A stretch of DNA of 64,000 bases from Methylibium sp035476815 (lineage in GTDB: Bacteria; Pseudomonadota; Gammaproteobacteria; Burkholderiales; Burkholderiaceae_C), in assembly GCA_035476815.1 (NCBI GenBank), contig DATILD010000023.1, forward strand, positions 12,093 to 76,092, in the 5' to 3' direction. The position numbers and the translations under genes were made by a program. Under the pieces are notes generated by a model. The model searched no databases, was not told where the DNA came from, and saw only the letters and a list, made by a program, of their open reading frames with translations. Position 1 is the stretch's first letter, and every line of letters starts with the position of its first letter. Shown piece after piece: positions 8,643 to 16,749 of the stretch.

Positions 8643-9806
8643 ATGACACGAGCGGCACCGGCCCGATCGGCCCGCCGCAGCTGGGCCTTGCCGGCCGTCG
8701 TGCTGGCACTCGCCCTGCTGGGCGGGCTGGCAGCTTGGAAGGGGCGGCGCGCCGTCGAGGTGTTTCTGCTGACCGACCTGAAGGTCGTCACGCTGGCCGA
8801 GGGTCTCGACACGCCCTGGTCGCTCGCCTTCCTGCCCGACGGTCGCATGCTGGTGAGCGAACGGCCTGGGCGGGTGCGGCTGCTCGACGGCCGCGGCGGG
8901 CCCGGCGCGGTGTTGCAGGGCCTGCCACCGGTCTGGCCCGCCGGCGGGCTGATGGGCATCGCGGTGGCCGCGGAGGGCGTCGAGGCGCCCTGGGTCTACT
9001 GGAGCTACCTGGAACCCGCGGCCGACGGTCAGACGGGCCGCAACGCAGTCGCCCGCGGTCGGCTGCGCGGCGAGCGGCTCGATGCGGTCGAGGTGATCTT
9101 CCGCGATCCGCAGTTCGGGCCGGACCGGGGCTCGTTCGGATCACGGCTTGCCTTCGGCCCGCAGGGGCACCTCTTCGTCACGCTGGGCGACCGCAGCGAG
9201 CCCGCGCAGGCCCAGCGCCTCGACTCCTACCGCGGCAAGCTGCTGCGGCTGCAGCCCGACGGCAGCGTGCCGCCGGACAACCCCTTCGTCGGCCGCACCG
9301 GCGCGCTCGGCGCGATCTGGGCGCTCGGCTTTCGCGACCCGCAGGGTATCGAGGTCGATCCCAAGACCGGCCACGCCTGGGTCAGCGACCACGGACCGCT
9401 CGGCGGCGACGAGGTCAACCTCGTCAAGGCCGGCGCCAACCACGGCTGGCCGATCGTGAGCTACGGCTGCGAGGAGATCACCTGCGCACCGATCGGCGAA
9501 GGCCGCGAGAAGCCCGGCATGGCACCGGCCGCGATCTGGTGGGGCGAGGACGTGGCCATGCCCCCGACAGCGGTGCTGAGGCTCGACAGCAGCCGCTACC
9601 CGGACTGGCGCGGCGAACTGCTGGTCGGCATGCTGTCCGGGCAGGCCTTGCTGCGTCTGCGGGTCGACGGCGAGCGGTTGGTCGATCCGCGCCCGGTGTT
9701 CGTCGGCCGCCCGAAGCGCACCCGCGACGTGCGTCAGGGACCGGACGGCTGGCTCTACCTCGTCACGAACTCGCCGGACGGCCGCGTGCTGCGGCTCGAA
9801 CGATGA
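8643..9806 (+). CDS. PQQ-dependent sugar dehydrogenase-like protein (GSDH family)
   Basis: About 387 residues with one N-terminal membrane anchor or uncleaved signal (WALPAVVLALALLGGLAAW), then a six-bladed propeller of the soluble glucose/sorbosone dehydrogenase family. Recognisable pieces are LAEGLDTPWSLAFLPDGRML near the mature N terminus, WALGFRDPQGIEVDP, and GGDEVNLVKAGANHGWPIVS, which carries the metal/PQQ-site residues of the family. It would act in the periplasm, oxidising a sugar or acting only as a binding propeller. The ATG at 8643 is used; upstream reading would lie inside epsL. Its role in an exopolysaccharide operon is unclear. Confidence 0.82.
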   Translation: MTRAAPARSARRSWALPAVVLALALLGGLAAWKGRRAVEVFLLTDLKVVTLAEGLDTPWSLAFLPDGRMLVSERPGRVRLLDGRGGPGAVLQGLPPVWPAGGLMGIAVAAEGVEAPWVYWSYLEPAADGQTGRNAVARGRLRGERLDAVEVIFRDPQFGPDRGSFGSRLAFGPQGHLFVTLGDRSEPAQAQRLDSYRGKLLRLQPDGSVPPDNPFVGRTGALGAIWALGFRDPQGIEVDPKTGHAWVSDHGPLGGDEVNLVKAGANHGWPIVSYGCEEITCAPIGEGREKPGMAPAAIWWGEDVAMPPTAVLRLDSSRYPDWRGELLVGMLSGQALLRLRVDGERLVDPRPVFVGRPKRTRDVRQGPDGWLYLVTNSPDGRVLRLER

Positions 9807-9981
9807 GGGCGGCCGACCAGGCCTCGATCGCCCCGCACGGCCATGCGGCGACACTCGCGCCGGTAATCCGCCATGACATCCGCCTGACGTTCGCCGGTGG
9901 CCGCAAATACGGCATTGCCATGGCGATTGCGACCCCCTACCCTCCCGACCAGCTTTCCGCCGTACCCAGACCCGCCGCACG

Positions 9982-10236
9982 ATGTCCACCGACGCCCTCG
10001 AACCCCGCATCCGCACCATCCTCGTGGAGCACGGCCGCCTCGGCGCCGACGCCCTGACGATCGATGCCACCGCCGACCTCTACGAGGCCGGCATGAGCTC
10101 CCACGCCAGCGTCAACGTGATGCTGGCGCTCGAAGGCGGCTTCGGCATCGAGTTCCCCGACCACATGCTCAAGCGCAGCGTTTTCACCAGCATCACGTCG
10201 ATCCGGCGGGCGCTGGACGAGTTGATCGCCCCCTGA
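9982..10236 (+). CDS. Acyl carrier protein, probable partner of the amino acid:[CP] ligase
   Basis: An 84-residue acidic carrier protein. The phosphopantetheine attachment region reads DLYEAGMSSHASVNVML, so the Ser is residue 40, in an SSH rather than the usual DSL setting. Carrier proteins next to class II synthetase-like ligases often deviate at this motif, from family knowledge. Helix II continues as NVMLALEGGFGIEFPD. It is nine bases from the GH2 gene and 5.6 kb from the ligase in the same operon, so it is the likely acceptor of the activated amino acid. The 175 bases upstream hold no gene and may contain a promoter, but none is convincing. An Sfp-type transferase at 22.6-23.3 kb could activate it. 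Confidence 0.88.
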   Translation: MSTDALEPRIRTILVEHGRLGADALTIDATADLYEAGMSSHASVNVMLALEGGFGIEFPDHMLKRSVFTSITSIRRALDELIAP

Positions 10237-10244
10237 GAGCACCG

Positions 10245-12782
10245 ATGACCCACGCCGTGCGTCGCGACCCGCTGCGCCACGGCTGGCAGCTGTGCGCGCT
10301 GCCGGCTGGTGCACCGCCGGGCGCCGAGGCTGCGCTCGGTCCCGCGGATTGGATCGACGCCGGTGGCCATGGCACCGTCGCCGCGGCGCTGCGCGCCGCC
10401 GGCCACTGGTCGCTCGACGGTCCCCCGCGTCGCTTCGACGCCGAAGACTGGTGCTGGCGCCTGGCCTTCGATGCCGAGCCGGCGGCGGGTGGCGAGTCGG
10501 TGCTGCTGCTCTTCGACGGGCTCGCCACCGTCGCCGAGGTTCGGCTGAACGGCGAGCCGCTGCTGCGCTCGGACAACATGTTCGTCGCGCACCGCTGCGA
10601 CGTCGGCGCGCAGCTGCGCGGCCGCAACGAGCTGCTGCTGCGCTTCGCCGCCCTCGACCCGCTGGTCGCGACACCCCGCGCGCGGCCGCGCTGGCGTGCC
10701 CCGATGGTCGAACACCAGCAGCTGCGCTGGTGGCGCACCACCCTGCTCGGCCGCACCCCGGGCTGGTCGCCGCCGGCCGCGCCGGTGGGTCCGTGGCGCG
10801 GCATCCGGCTCGAGCGGCGCTCGCAGGTCGAACTGGCCGACATGGCGCTGCACGCGACGCTCGACGGCCGCGACGGACGCATCGCCTTCCAAGGCCGGCT
10901 GCGCGGTCTCGGCGGCCGCACGATCGAAGCCGTCGAGCTGCGCGTGGCGCGCGGCGAAACGCTGTACCGCAGCGCGCTGACCTGCCAAGGCGGCGCCGAG
11001 CTCACGTGCCAGGGCGGGTTGACGGTGCCGGACGCGGCCCCATGGTGGCCGCACACCCACGGCGAGCCGGCGCTGTACCGCGCCACGCTCCACGTCCGCC
11101 TCGCGGGCGCCGCGGCGCCGGTTGAGTTCGCGCTCGGCGACACCGGCTTCCGCCGGATCGAACTCGACACCGACGGCGGACGCTTCGCGCTGCGCGTCAA
11201 CGGCGTGCCGGTGTTCTGCCGCGGCGCCTGCTGGATGCCGCTCGATCCGGTCGGCCTGTCGGCATCGCCCGAGGCCCTGCGCGAGGCGGTGGCCACGGTT
11301 CGCGACGCCGGCATGAACATGCTGCGCGTCAGCGGCGCGACCGTCTACGAGGACGAGGCCTTCCACGACGAGTGCGACCGCCAGGGCGTGCTCGTCTGGC
11401 AGGACTTCATGTTCGCCAACATGGACTACCCGGGCGGGGACGCGGCCTTCCGCGCCTCGGTTGAACGGGAGGTGCGGCAGCAGGCGGCGCGCTGGCGCCA
11501 CCGCCCCTCGCTGGCGGTGCTGTGCGGCAACAGCGAGGTGGAGCAGCAGGCCGCGATGTGGGGGGCACCGCGCGAGCTGTGGGCCCCGCCGATATTCCAC
11601 GAGCACATCGCCGGCTGGGCGCGCGAGGCCTGTCCCGGCGTGCCCTACTGGCCGTCGAGCGCGCATGGCGGCGCCTTCCCGCACCAGGTCGACACCGGCA
11701 CGACCTCCTACTACGGCGTCGGCGCCTACCTCGGCCCCTGGACCGATGCGCGACGCGCCGGCGTCAAGTTCGCCACCGAGTGCCTGGGTTTCGCCAACGT
11801 GCCGACGGCGGCCACGATCGCGCGCATGCCGGGCGGTCATGGCCTGCGCGTGCACCACCCCGGCTGGAAGGTCCGCGCGCCGCGCGACCTCGGCGCCGGC
11901 TGGGACTTCGAGGACGTTCGCGACCACTATCTCGGCCAGCTGTTCGGCCTCGACGCGACGGCGCTGCGGCGGGTCGACCACGACCGCTACCTCGCCCTCA
12001 GCCGCGCCGTCACCGGCGAGGTGATGGCAAGCGCGCTGGCCGAGTGGCGGCGCGCCGGCTCTGGCTGCGGCGGTGCGCTGCTGTGGTTCCTGCGCGACCT
12101 GTGGGCCGGCGCCGGCTGGGGCCTGCTCGACGACATGGGCCTCCCCAAGCCCTGCTTCTGGCCGGTGCGCCGGGTGCTGCAGCCGGTCGCACTGGCGATC
12201 GGCGACGAGGGGCACAACGGCCTGCACCTCCACGCCTTCAACGACCACGCCGCGGCGCTCGACGCGGTGCTGGAGCTCGTCGCCTATCCCGACGAAGGCC
12301 GCCCCGTCGCCCAGGCCAGCCAGGCGCTGCAGGTCGCGCCGCGCGGCGCCCTGACGGTCGCCGCGGCCGAACTGCTCGATGGCTTCTACGACCTTTCCTA
12401 CGCCTACCGCTTCGGCCCGCCGCCGGCGACGCGGGTCTGGGCGGGTCTGCGCGACGCAGCCGGCGAGCTGCTGGCGCAGGCCTGGCACTTCCCGGTCGGG
12501 CCGCCGACGCAGCAGTCGGCCGACACCGGCCTGACGGCGGGCCTCGAGCGCGCCGACAACGGCCTGCTGACACTCGGCCTGCAGGCCGGCGGCTTCGTCC
12601 AGGACCTGTGCATCGAGGCCGACGGCCTGCGCCCTGACGACAACCACTTCCACCTGCGCCCCGGCGAGTCGCGCCGCGTCGCCTTGCACCCGGCACCGGC
12701 GGCGCCGGCCACGCACCGCGCCCAGGTCGGCGTGTCGTCGCTCAACGCGCGCCGCCGCCTCGTGTTCGAGGTGCCGCGTTGA
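10245..12782 (+). CDS. Glycoside hydrolase family 2 protein, beta-mannosidase-like
   Basis: About 845 residues with the GH2 architecture: N-terminal jelly-roll sugar-binding domain (FDGLATVAEVRLNGEPLL), an immunoglobulin-like middle domain and a TIM-barrel catalytic domain beginning near residue 310 (GVPVFCRGACWMPLDPV). The general acid/base Glu lies in LCGNSEVEQQ, where beta-mannosidases have GNNE. The candidate nucleophile is the Glu in KFATECLGFANVP. No signal peptide, so it would act in the cytoplasm. Glycosidases of this kind in biosynthetic operons may trim intermediates. It is nine bases after the carrier protein gene, and its stop overlaps the TTG start of the hydrolase gene (TTGA). 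Confidence 0.85.
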   Translation: MTHAVRRDPLRHGWQLCALPAGAPPGAEAALGPADWIDAGGHGTVAAALRAAGHWSLDGPPRRFDAEDWCWRLAFDAEPAAGGESVLLLFDGLATVAEVRLNGEPLLRSDNMFVAHRCDVGAQLRGRNELLLRFAALDPLVATPRARPRWRAPMVEHQQLRWWRTTLLGRTPGWSPPAAPVGPWRGIRLERRSQVELADMALHATLDGRDGRIAFQGRLRGLGGRTIEAVELRVARGETLYRSALTCQGGAELTCQGGLTVPDAAPWWPHTHGEPALYRATLHVRLAGAAAPVEFALGDTGFRRIELDTDGGRFALRVNGVPVFCRGACWMPLDPVGLSASPEALREAVATVRDAGMNMLRVSGATVYEDEAFHDECDRQGVLVWQDFMFANMDYPGGDAAFRASVEREVRQQAARWRHRPSLAVLCGNSEVEQQAAMWGAPRELWAPPIFHEHIAGWAREACPGVPYWPSSAHGGAFPHQVDTGTTSYYGVGAYLGPWTDARRAGVKFATECLGFANVPTAATIARMPGGHGLRVHHPGWKVRAPRDLGAGWDFEDVRDHYLGQLFGLDATALRRVDHDRYLALSRAVTGEVMASALAEWRRAGSGCGGALLWFLRDLWAGAGWGLLDDMGLPKPCFWPVRRVLQPVALAIGDEGHNGLHLHAFNDHAAALDAVLELVAYPDEGRPVAQASQALQVAPRGALTVAAAELLDGFYDLSYAYRFGPPPATRVWAGLRDAAGELLAQAWHFPVGPPTQQSADTGLTAGLERADNGLLTLGLQAGGFVQDLCIEADGLRPDDNHFHLRPGESRRVALHPAPAAPATHRAQVGVSSLNARRRLVFEVPR

Positions 12783-14590
12783 GCGCGCCTCCGGCCGAAC
12801 CGCTCTACTTCGGCCCCTCGGAGGAGCCGCTGTTCGGCTGGCTGCACCGCGCGCCGGGTGACGGGCCGCCAGCCCTCGGCCTGGTGATCTGCAACCCCTT
12901 CGGCTTCGAGGAGGTCTGCGCGCACCGCAGCCTGCGCGCGCTGGCCCAGGCCGCCGCCGGTGGCGGCGTGCCGGCGCTACGCTTCGACTACGCCGGCTGC
13001 GGCAATTCGCACGGCAGCGATCGTGATCCGGGTCGGGTGGCTTCCTGGCTCGCCTCGACCCAGGAAGCCATCGCGGCGCTGCGCCGCGCGACCGGCGTCG
13101 ACCGGGTGGCGCTGCTGGGCGTGCGCCTCGGGGCGCTGCTCGCCGCGCTGGCGGCCCGCGAGCGCGACGACGTCGCCGGGCTCGTCGCCGTGGCGCCGGT
13201 CGTCAGCGGGCGCGCCTACCTGCGCGAGCTGCGCATCCTCGGCGAGACGCTCGACTCGACCGGCCGGCCGATGCCGGCCGACCCGCAGCTGTTCGAGTCG
13301 GCGGGGTTCTGCCTGGCCGCCGACGCCGTCGCCGAGCTCGAGGCGATCGACCTGCGCAAGCTGCCGGGCGCGCCGGCGGCCCGGGTGCTGGTGGTCGGGC
13401 GCGACGACCTGCCCGCGCCCGACGACTGGCCGGCGCAGCTGGAGCGCAGCGGCGTGCAGGTGTCGCGCGCCGACTGGTCGGGCTATGCGGGCATGATGGC
13501 CGACCCGCAACGCGCCCAGGTGCCCCACGCCCTGATCGACGGCGTCGTGAGCACCCTGCTGCAGTGGCGATCGACCGCCGCGCCCGGCGCGGCCGGCGGC
13601 CCGATCGGCAGCACTGCCGTGTGGCTGGACGGACTGCACGAAAGCCTGGAGCGCATCGACGCCGACGGCGTGCCCCTGTTCGGCGTGCTGATCCGGCCGG
13701 CCGCAGCGGCGCCGCGGGTCGGCATCCTGATGCTCAACTCGGGCTCGGTGCACCACATCGGGCCGAACCGGCTGTGGGTCGAACTCGCTCGCGACTGGGC
13801 GGCGCGCGGTGCCGCGGTGCTGCGGCTGGACCTCTCCGGCATCGGCGACAGCCCGGCGCGGCCGGGCGCCGACGAGAACATCGTGTACTCGCCGCACGCC
13901 GCCGCCGACATCGCCGCGGCGCTGGCGCGGCTGCGTGCGTCGACCGGCGTCGACGACTGCCGCCTGCTCGGCCTGTGCTCGGGCGCCTTCCATGCGTTCA
14001 AGGCCGCCGTGGCGGACCAGCCGGTGCAGGCCTGCCTGATGGTCAACCCCCTGACCTTCTTCTGGGATCCGCGCTGGGTCACGAACGAGGGCCTGCGCGA
14101 CTACGAGCCGATCGAGCTGATGGCGCGCTACCGCCGGCTCGCGTTCACCCGCCATCCCTGGCGCAAGCTGCTCGCCCTCGACCTCGACCTCGGCGCGATC
14201 GCGGCCGTGGCGGCGCGCCGCCTCACCACGCTGGCGCGCGGCTTCGCGGCCGAGACCGCGCGCCGGCTCGGGCTGCCGCTGCGCGACGACCTGGCGCGCG
14301 ACATCGAGAAGGCGTCCGGGGCGGGCCGCCTGCTGCACTTCGTGTTCTCGGCCGGTGACCCCGGGCTCGAGCTGCTGCAGCTGCAGGGCGGCCGCACCGT
14401 GCGGCGGCTGGAGGCCGGCGGTCGGCTCACGATCGCGCTGATCGACGGCGCCGACCACACCTTCACGCGCCGGGCCCGGCGCGACATGCTGGTGAGCCAG
14501 CTCGACCGACTCGCGGGGCTCGTCGTGGCCGAACCGACACACCCGGAAACCCCCCCGATCGGGTGGGTCGGCGTGGAGGATCCGCGCTAG
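12779..14590 (+). CDS. Two-domain alpha/beta hydrolase (fused exosortase-system-type hydrolases)
   Basis: A 603-residue protein with two consecutive alpha/beta-hydrolase folds (about residues 10-255 and 285-590). Each resembles the serine-aminopeptidase-like hydrolases that accompany exosortase loci. Domain 1 has GFEEVCAHRSLRALAQ, the FDYAGCGNSHGS turn and a nucleophile elbow reading GVRLGA, with Arg where the nucleophile should be. Domain 2 has GPNRLWVELARDWAARG, LDLSGIGDSPA and an elbow GLCSGA, with Cys in the nucleophile position. A His lies near the end (DGADHTF). So domain 1 looks inactive and domain 2 may be a Cys-type hydrolase or acyltransferase. Start is TTG, overlapping the GH2 stop. 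A role in releasing or moving the carrier-bound acyl group is inference. Confidence 0.8.
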   Translation: MSAPPAEPLYFGPSEEPLFGWLHRAPGDGPPALGLVICNPFGFEEVCAHRSLRALAQAAAGGGVPALRFDYAGCGNSHGSDRDPGRVASWLASTQEAIAALRRATGVDRVALLGVRLGALLAALAARERDDVAGLVAVAPVVSGRAYLRELRILGETLDSTGRPMPADPQLFESAGFCLAADAVAELEAIDLRKLPGAPAARVLVVGRDDLPAPDDWPAQLERSGVQVSRADWSGYAGMMADPQRAQVPHALIDGVVSTLLQWRSTAAPGAAGGPIGSTAVWLDGLHESLERIDADGVPLFGVLIRPAAAAPRVGILMLNSGSVHHIGPNRLWVELARDWAARGAAVLRLDLSGIGDSPARPGADENIVYSPHAAADIAAALARLRASTGVDDCRLLGLCSGAFHAFKAAVADQPVQACLMVNPLTFFWDPRWVTNEGLRDYEPIELMARYRRLAFTRHPWRKLLALDLDLGAIAAVAARRLTTLARGFAAETARRLGLPLRDDLARDIEKASGAGRLLHFVFSAGDPGLELLQLQGGRTVRRLEAGGRLTIALIDGADHTFTRRARRDMLVSQLDRLAGLVVAEPTHPETPPIGWVGVEDPR

Positions 14591-14662
14591 GACGCGGCAT
14601 CCGACCGAACCGCCCTTGCGGGTGCTCCCCGGCGGCCGCGCGTTGGGCATACGATCCACACC

Positions 14663-15838
14663 ATGTCCACCTCGACCGCCTTCGAAGCCCTGCTGGTCGC
14701 GTGCCGCGCGATCGCCGGCGACGTGGCCGCGCGCCATGCGGCCGACGTGGATGCGCGGGCGCGCTTCCCGCACGAAACGATCGCGGCGCTGCGCGAAGCG
14801 CGCGTGCTGTCGGCCGGCGTGCCGCTGGAGCAGGGCGGCGCCGGCTGCACGCTGGCCGAGCAGGCCCTGCTGTGCGCGACCGTCGCCCAGGCCTGCGGCT
14901 CGAGCGGCATGGTGCTGGCCATGCACTACATCCAGGTCGGCTGCATCGCGCGGCATGCCGGTGCGTCGGCGTTCTTCCGTGGCTACCTGGCCGAGCTGGC
15001 CGAGCAGCAGCGGCTGCTCGCGTCGATGACCTCGGAGGTCGGCGTCTATGGCGACACGCGTTCGAGCATTTGCTCCGTCGTGCCGACCGAGGACGACCGC
15101 CTGCGGCTCGACAAGGACGCCACCACCGGCTCCTACTGCACCGAAGCCGATGCCATCCTGGTGACCTGCCGTCGGGCGCCCGATGCCGCCGCGGGCGACC
15201 AGGTGCTGGTGCTGGTGCGCCGCGAGGACTGCCAGCTCACCCAGACGACCAGCTGGGACACCCTGGGCATGCGCGGCACCTGCAGCCCGGGCTTCCGGCT
15301 CGCCTCGTGCGTGGCCGCCGAGCAGGTGCTGCCCGGGCCGTTTGCCGACTCCTCGGCGCAGACCATGGTGCCCTACTCGCATGTGCTGTGGTCGGCGTTG
15401 TGGTGGGGCATCGCGGCCGATGCGGTGGCGCGCGCCGCCGCGTTCGTGCGCGGCCAGGCCCGCCAGTCGCCCGGGACGGTGCCGCCGACCGCACAGGCGC
15501 TGGCGCGGGTGTCGGCACGGCTGCAGGCGATGCGCAGCCTCTGGGTGACGATGGCACGCGACTTCGACGCCACCTGCGCCCGCGCCGACGGACGCGACGA
15601 GCTCACCACCATCGGCTGGGCGCTGCGCCTGAACAACCTGAAGATCAGCGCCTCCGAGGCCGCGCCGGCGATCGTGCACGAGGCGCTGCAGATCGTCGGG
15701 CTGCTCGGCTACAAGAACGACAGCCCGCACAGCCTGGGCCGCCAGTACCGCGACGTGCTGTCGGCGTCGCTGATGATCTCCAACGAGCGCATTGCCGCCA
15801 GGAATGCCGCCCTGCTGCTGGTGCACAAGGATGCCTGA
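14663..15838 (+). CDS. Acyl-CoA dehydrogenase-like flavoprotein
   Basis: A 391-residue ACAD-fold enzyme: N-terminal helical domain (FPHETIAALREARVLSAGVP), beta domain with the substrate/FAD segment (LLASMTSEVGVYG; SWDTLGMRGTCSPGF), and a C-terminal helical domain ending LSASLMISNERIAARN. ACAD family enzymes use FAD to desaturate acyl thioesters. The next gene encodes an amino acid:[carrier protein] ligase, and similar ACAD genes are known neighbours of such ligases. Its substrate may therefore be an aminoacyl thioester on the carrier protein rather than acyl-CoA; this is inference. Its last eight bases overlap the ligase gene, so the two are translationally coupled. Confidence 0.85.
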   Translation: MSTSTAFEALLVACRAIAGDVAARHAADVDARARFPHETIAALREARVLSAGVPLEQGGAGCTLAEQALLCATVAQACGSSGMVLAMHYIQVGCIARHAGASAFFRGYLAELAEQQRLLASMTSEVGVYGDTRSSICSVVPTEDDRLRLDKDATTGSYCTEADAILVTCRRAPDAAAGDQVLVLVRREDCQLTQTTSWDTLGMRGTCSPGFRLASCVAAEQVLPGPFADSSAQTMVPYSHVLWSALWWGIAADAVARAAAFVRGQARQSPGTVPPTAQALARVSARLQAMRSLWVTMARDFDATCARADGRDELTTIGWALRLNNLKISASEAAPAIVHEALQIVGLLGYKNDSPHSLGRQYRDVLSASLMISNERIAARNAALLLVHKDA

Positions 15839-16748
15839 CCCCGACCGCCTGGATCCGCAGTCCCTCTACGACGGCCTGGTCGCGCATGGTCTGATCGTCC
15901 CGACCGGCGTGCCGGGCGCCTTCGGGCGCGGCGCCGTGTTCGAGGACGTGCTCGAGCGTTTCAACGCCTGCGTCAGCACCGTCGCGGCGCCCGACCAGGC
16001 CGAGGTCTTCACCTTCCCGCCGGTGATCGACCGCCGCGTGCTCGAGCGGGTCAACTACCTCGAGTCCTTCCCGCACCTGTGCGGGTCGGTGCACAGCTTC
16101 TTCGGCAACGAACTGCAGTCGCTGGCCCTGGCCGAGCGGGCCCGGGAAGGCAAGGACTGGGGCGAACTGCTCGGCCAGACCGCCGTGGTGCTCAACCCGG
16201 CGGCCTGCTACCCGCTCTATCCGAGCCTGGCCGGCCGGCTGCCCGAGCAGGGACGGCGCGTGACGATGCTCAACTGGGTCTTCCGCCACGAGCCCTCGGC
16301 CGAACCGACGCGGATGCAGTCGTTTCGCGTGCGCGAGTTCGTCTGCGCCGGCACGGCCGAGCAGGTGCTCGACTGGCGCGACGACTGGCTGCAGCGCGGC
16401 CTGGAGCTGCTGCGCTCGCTCGGCCTGGCGGCGCAGCCCGAGGTCGCGTCGGACCCCTTCTTCGGTCGCGGCGGCCGCATGCTCGCGGTCGACCAGCGCG
16501 AGCAGAAGTTGAAGTACGAGATCGTCGTGCCGGTGATCTCGGCGCAGGCGCCGACCGCGATCGGCTCCTTCAACTTCCACCGCGACCACTTCGGCAGCAC
16601 CTTCGGCATCCAGACCGCCGATGGCGGCGTCGCCAGCACGGCCTGCCTGGGTTTCGGACTCGAGCGCGTCGTGATGGCGCTGTTCCGGACCCACGGCTTC
16701 GAGCCGACGCACTGGCCGGCGGACGTCCGAAGCCGGCTCTGGCCCTGA
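15831..16748 (+). CDS. Amino acid:[carrier protein] ligase, class II aaRS-like (seryl-tRNA synthetase homologue)
   Basis: A 305-residue stand-alone catalytic core of class II aminoacyl-tRNA synthetase type, without the tRNA-binding arm. Such enzymes activate a small amino acid with ATP and transfer it to the phosphopantetheine of a carrier protein. Motif 2 is FRHEPSAEPTRMQSF (R152, E154), motif 3 is GFGLERVVMALF (R279). A zinc site is plausible from C126 (NPAACYPLY), E169 (VREFV) and C272 (STACLGFG), with spacing close to that of characterised homologues. The ATG at 15831 overlaps the ACAD gene by eight bases. The DUF1839 gene follows one base after the stop. Which amino acid is loaded (glycine or alanine in known cases) cannot be read off. 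Confidence 0.9.
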   Translation: MPDPDRLDPQSLYDGLVAHGLIVPTGVPGAFGRGAVFEDVLERFNACVSTVAAPDQAEVFTFPPVIDRRVLERVNYLESFPHLCGSVHSFFGNELQSLALAERAREGKDWGELLGQTAVVLNPAACYPLYPSLAGRLPEQGRRVTMLNWVFRHEPSAEPTRMQSFRVREFVCAGTAEQVLDWRDDWLQRGLELLRSLGLAAQPEVASDPFFGRGGRMLAVDQREQKLKYEIVVPVISAQAPTAIGSFNFHRDHFGSTFGIQTADGGVASTACLGFGLERVVMALFRTHGFEPTHWPADVRSRLWP

Positions 16749-16749
16749 C

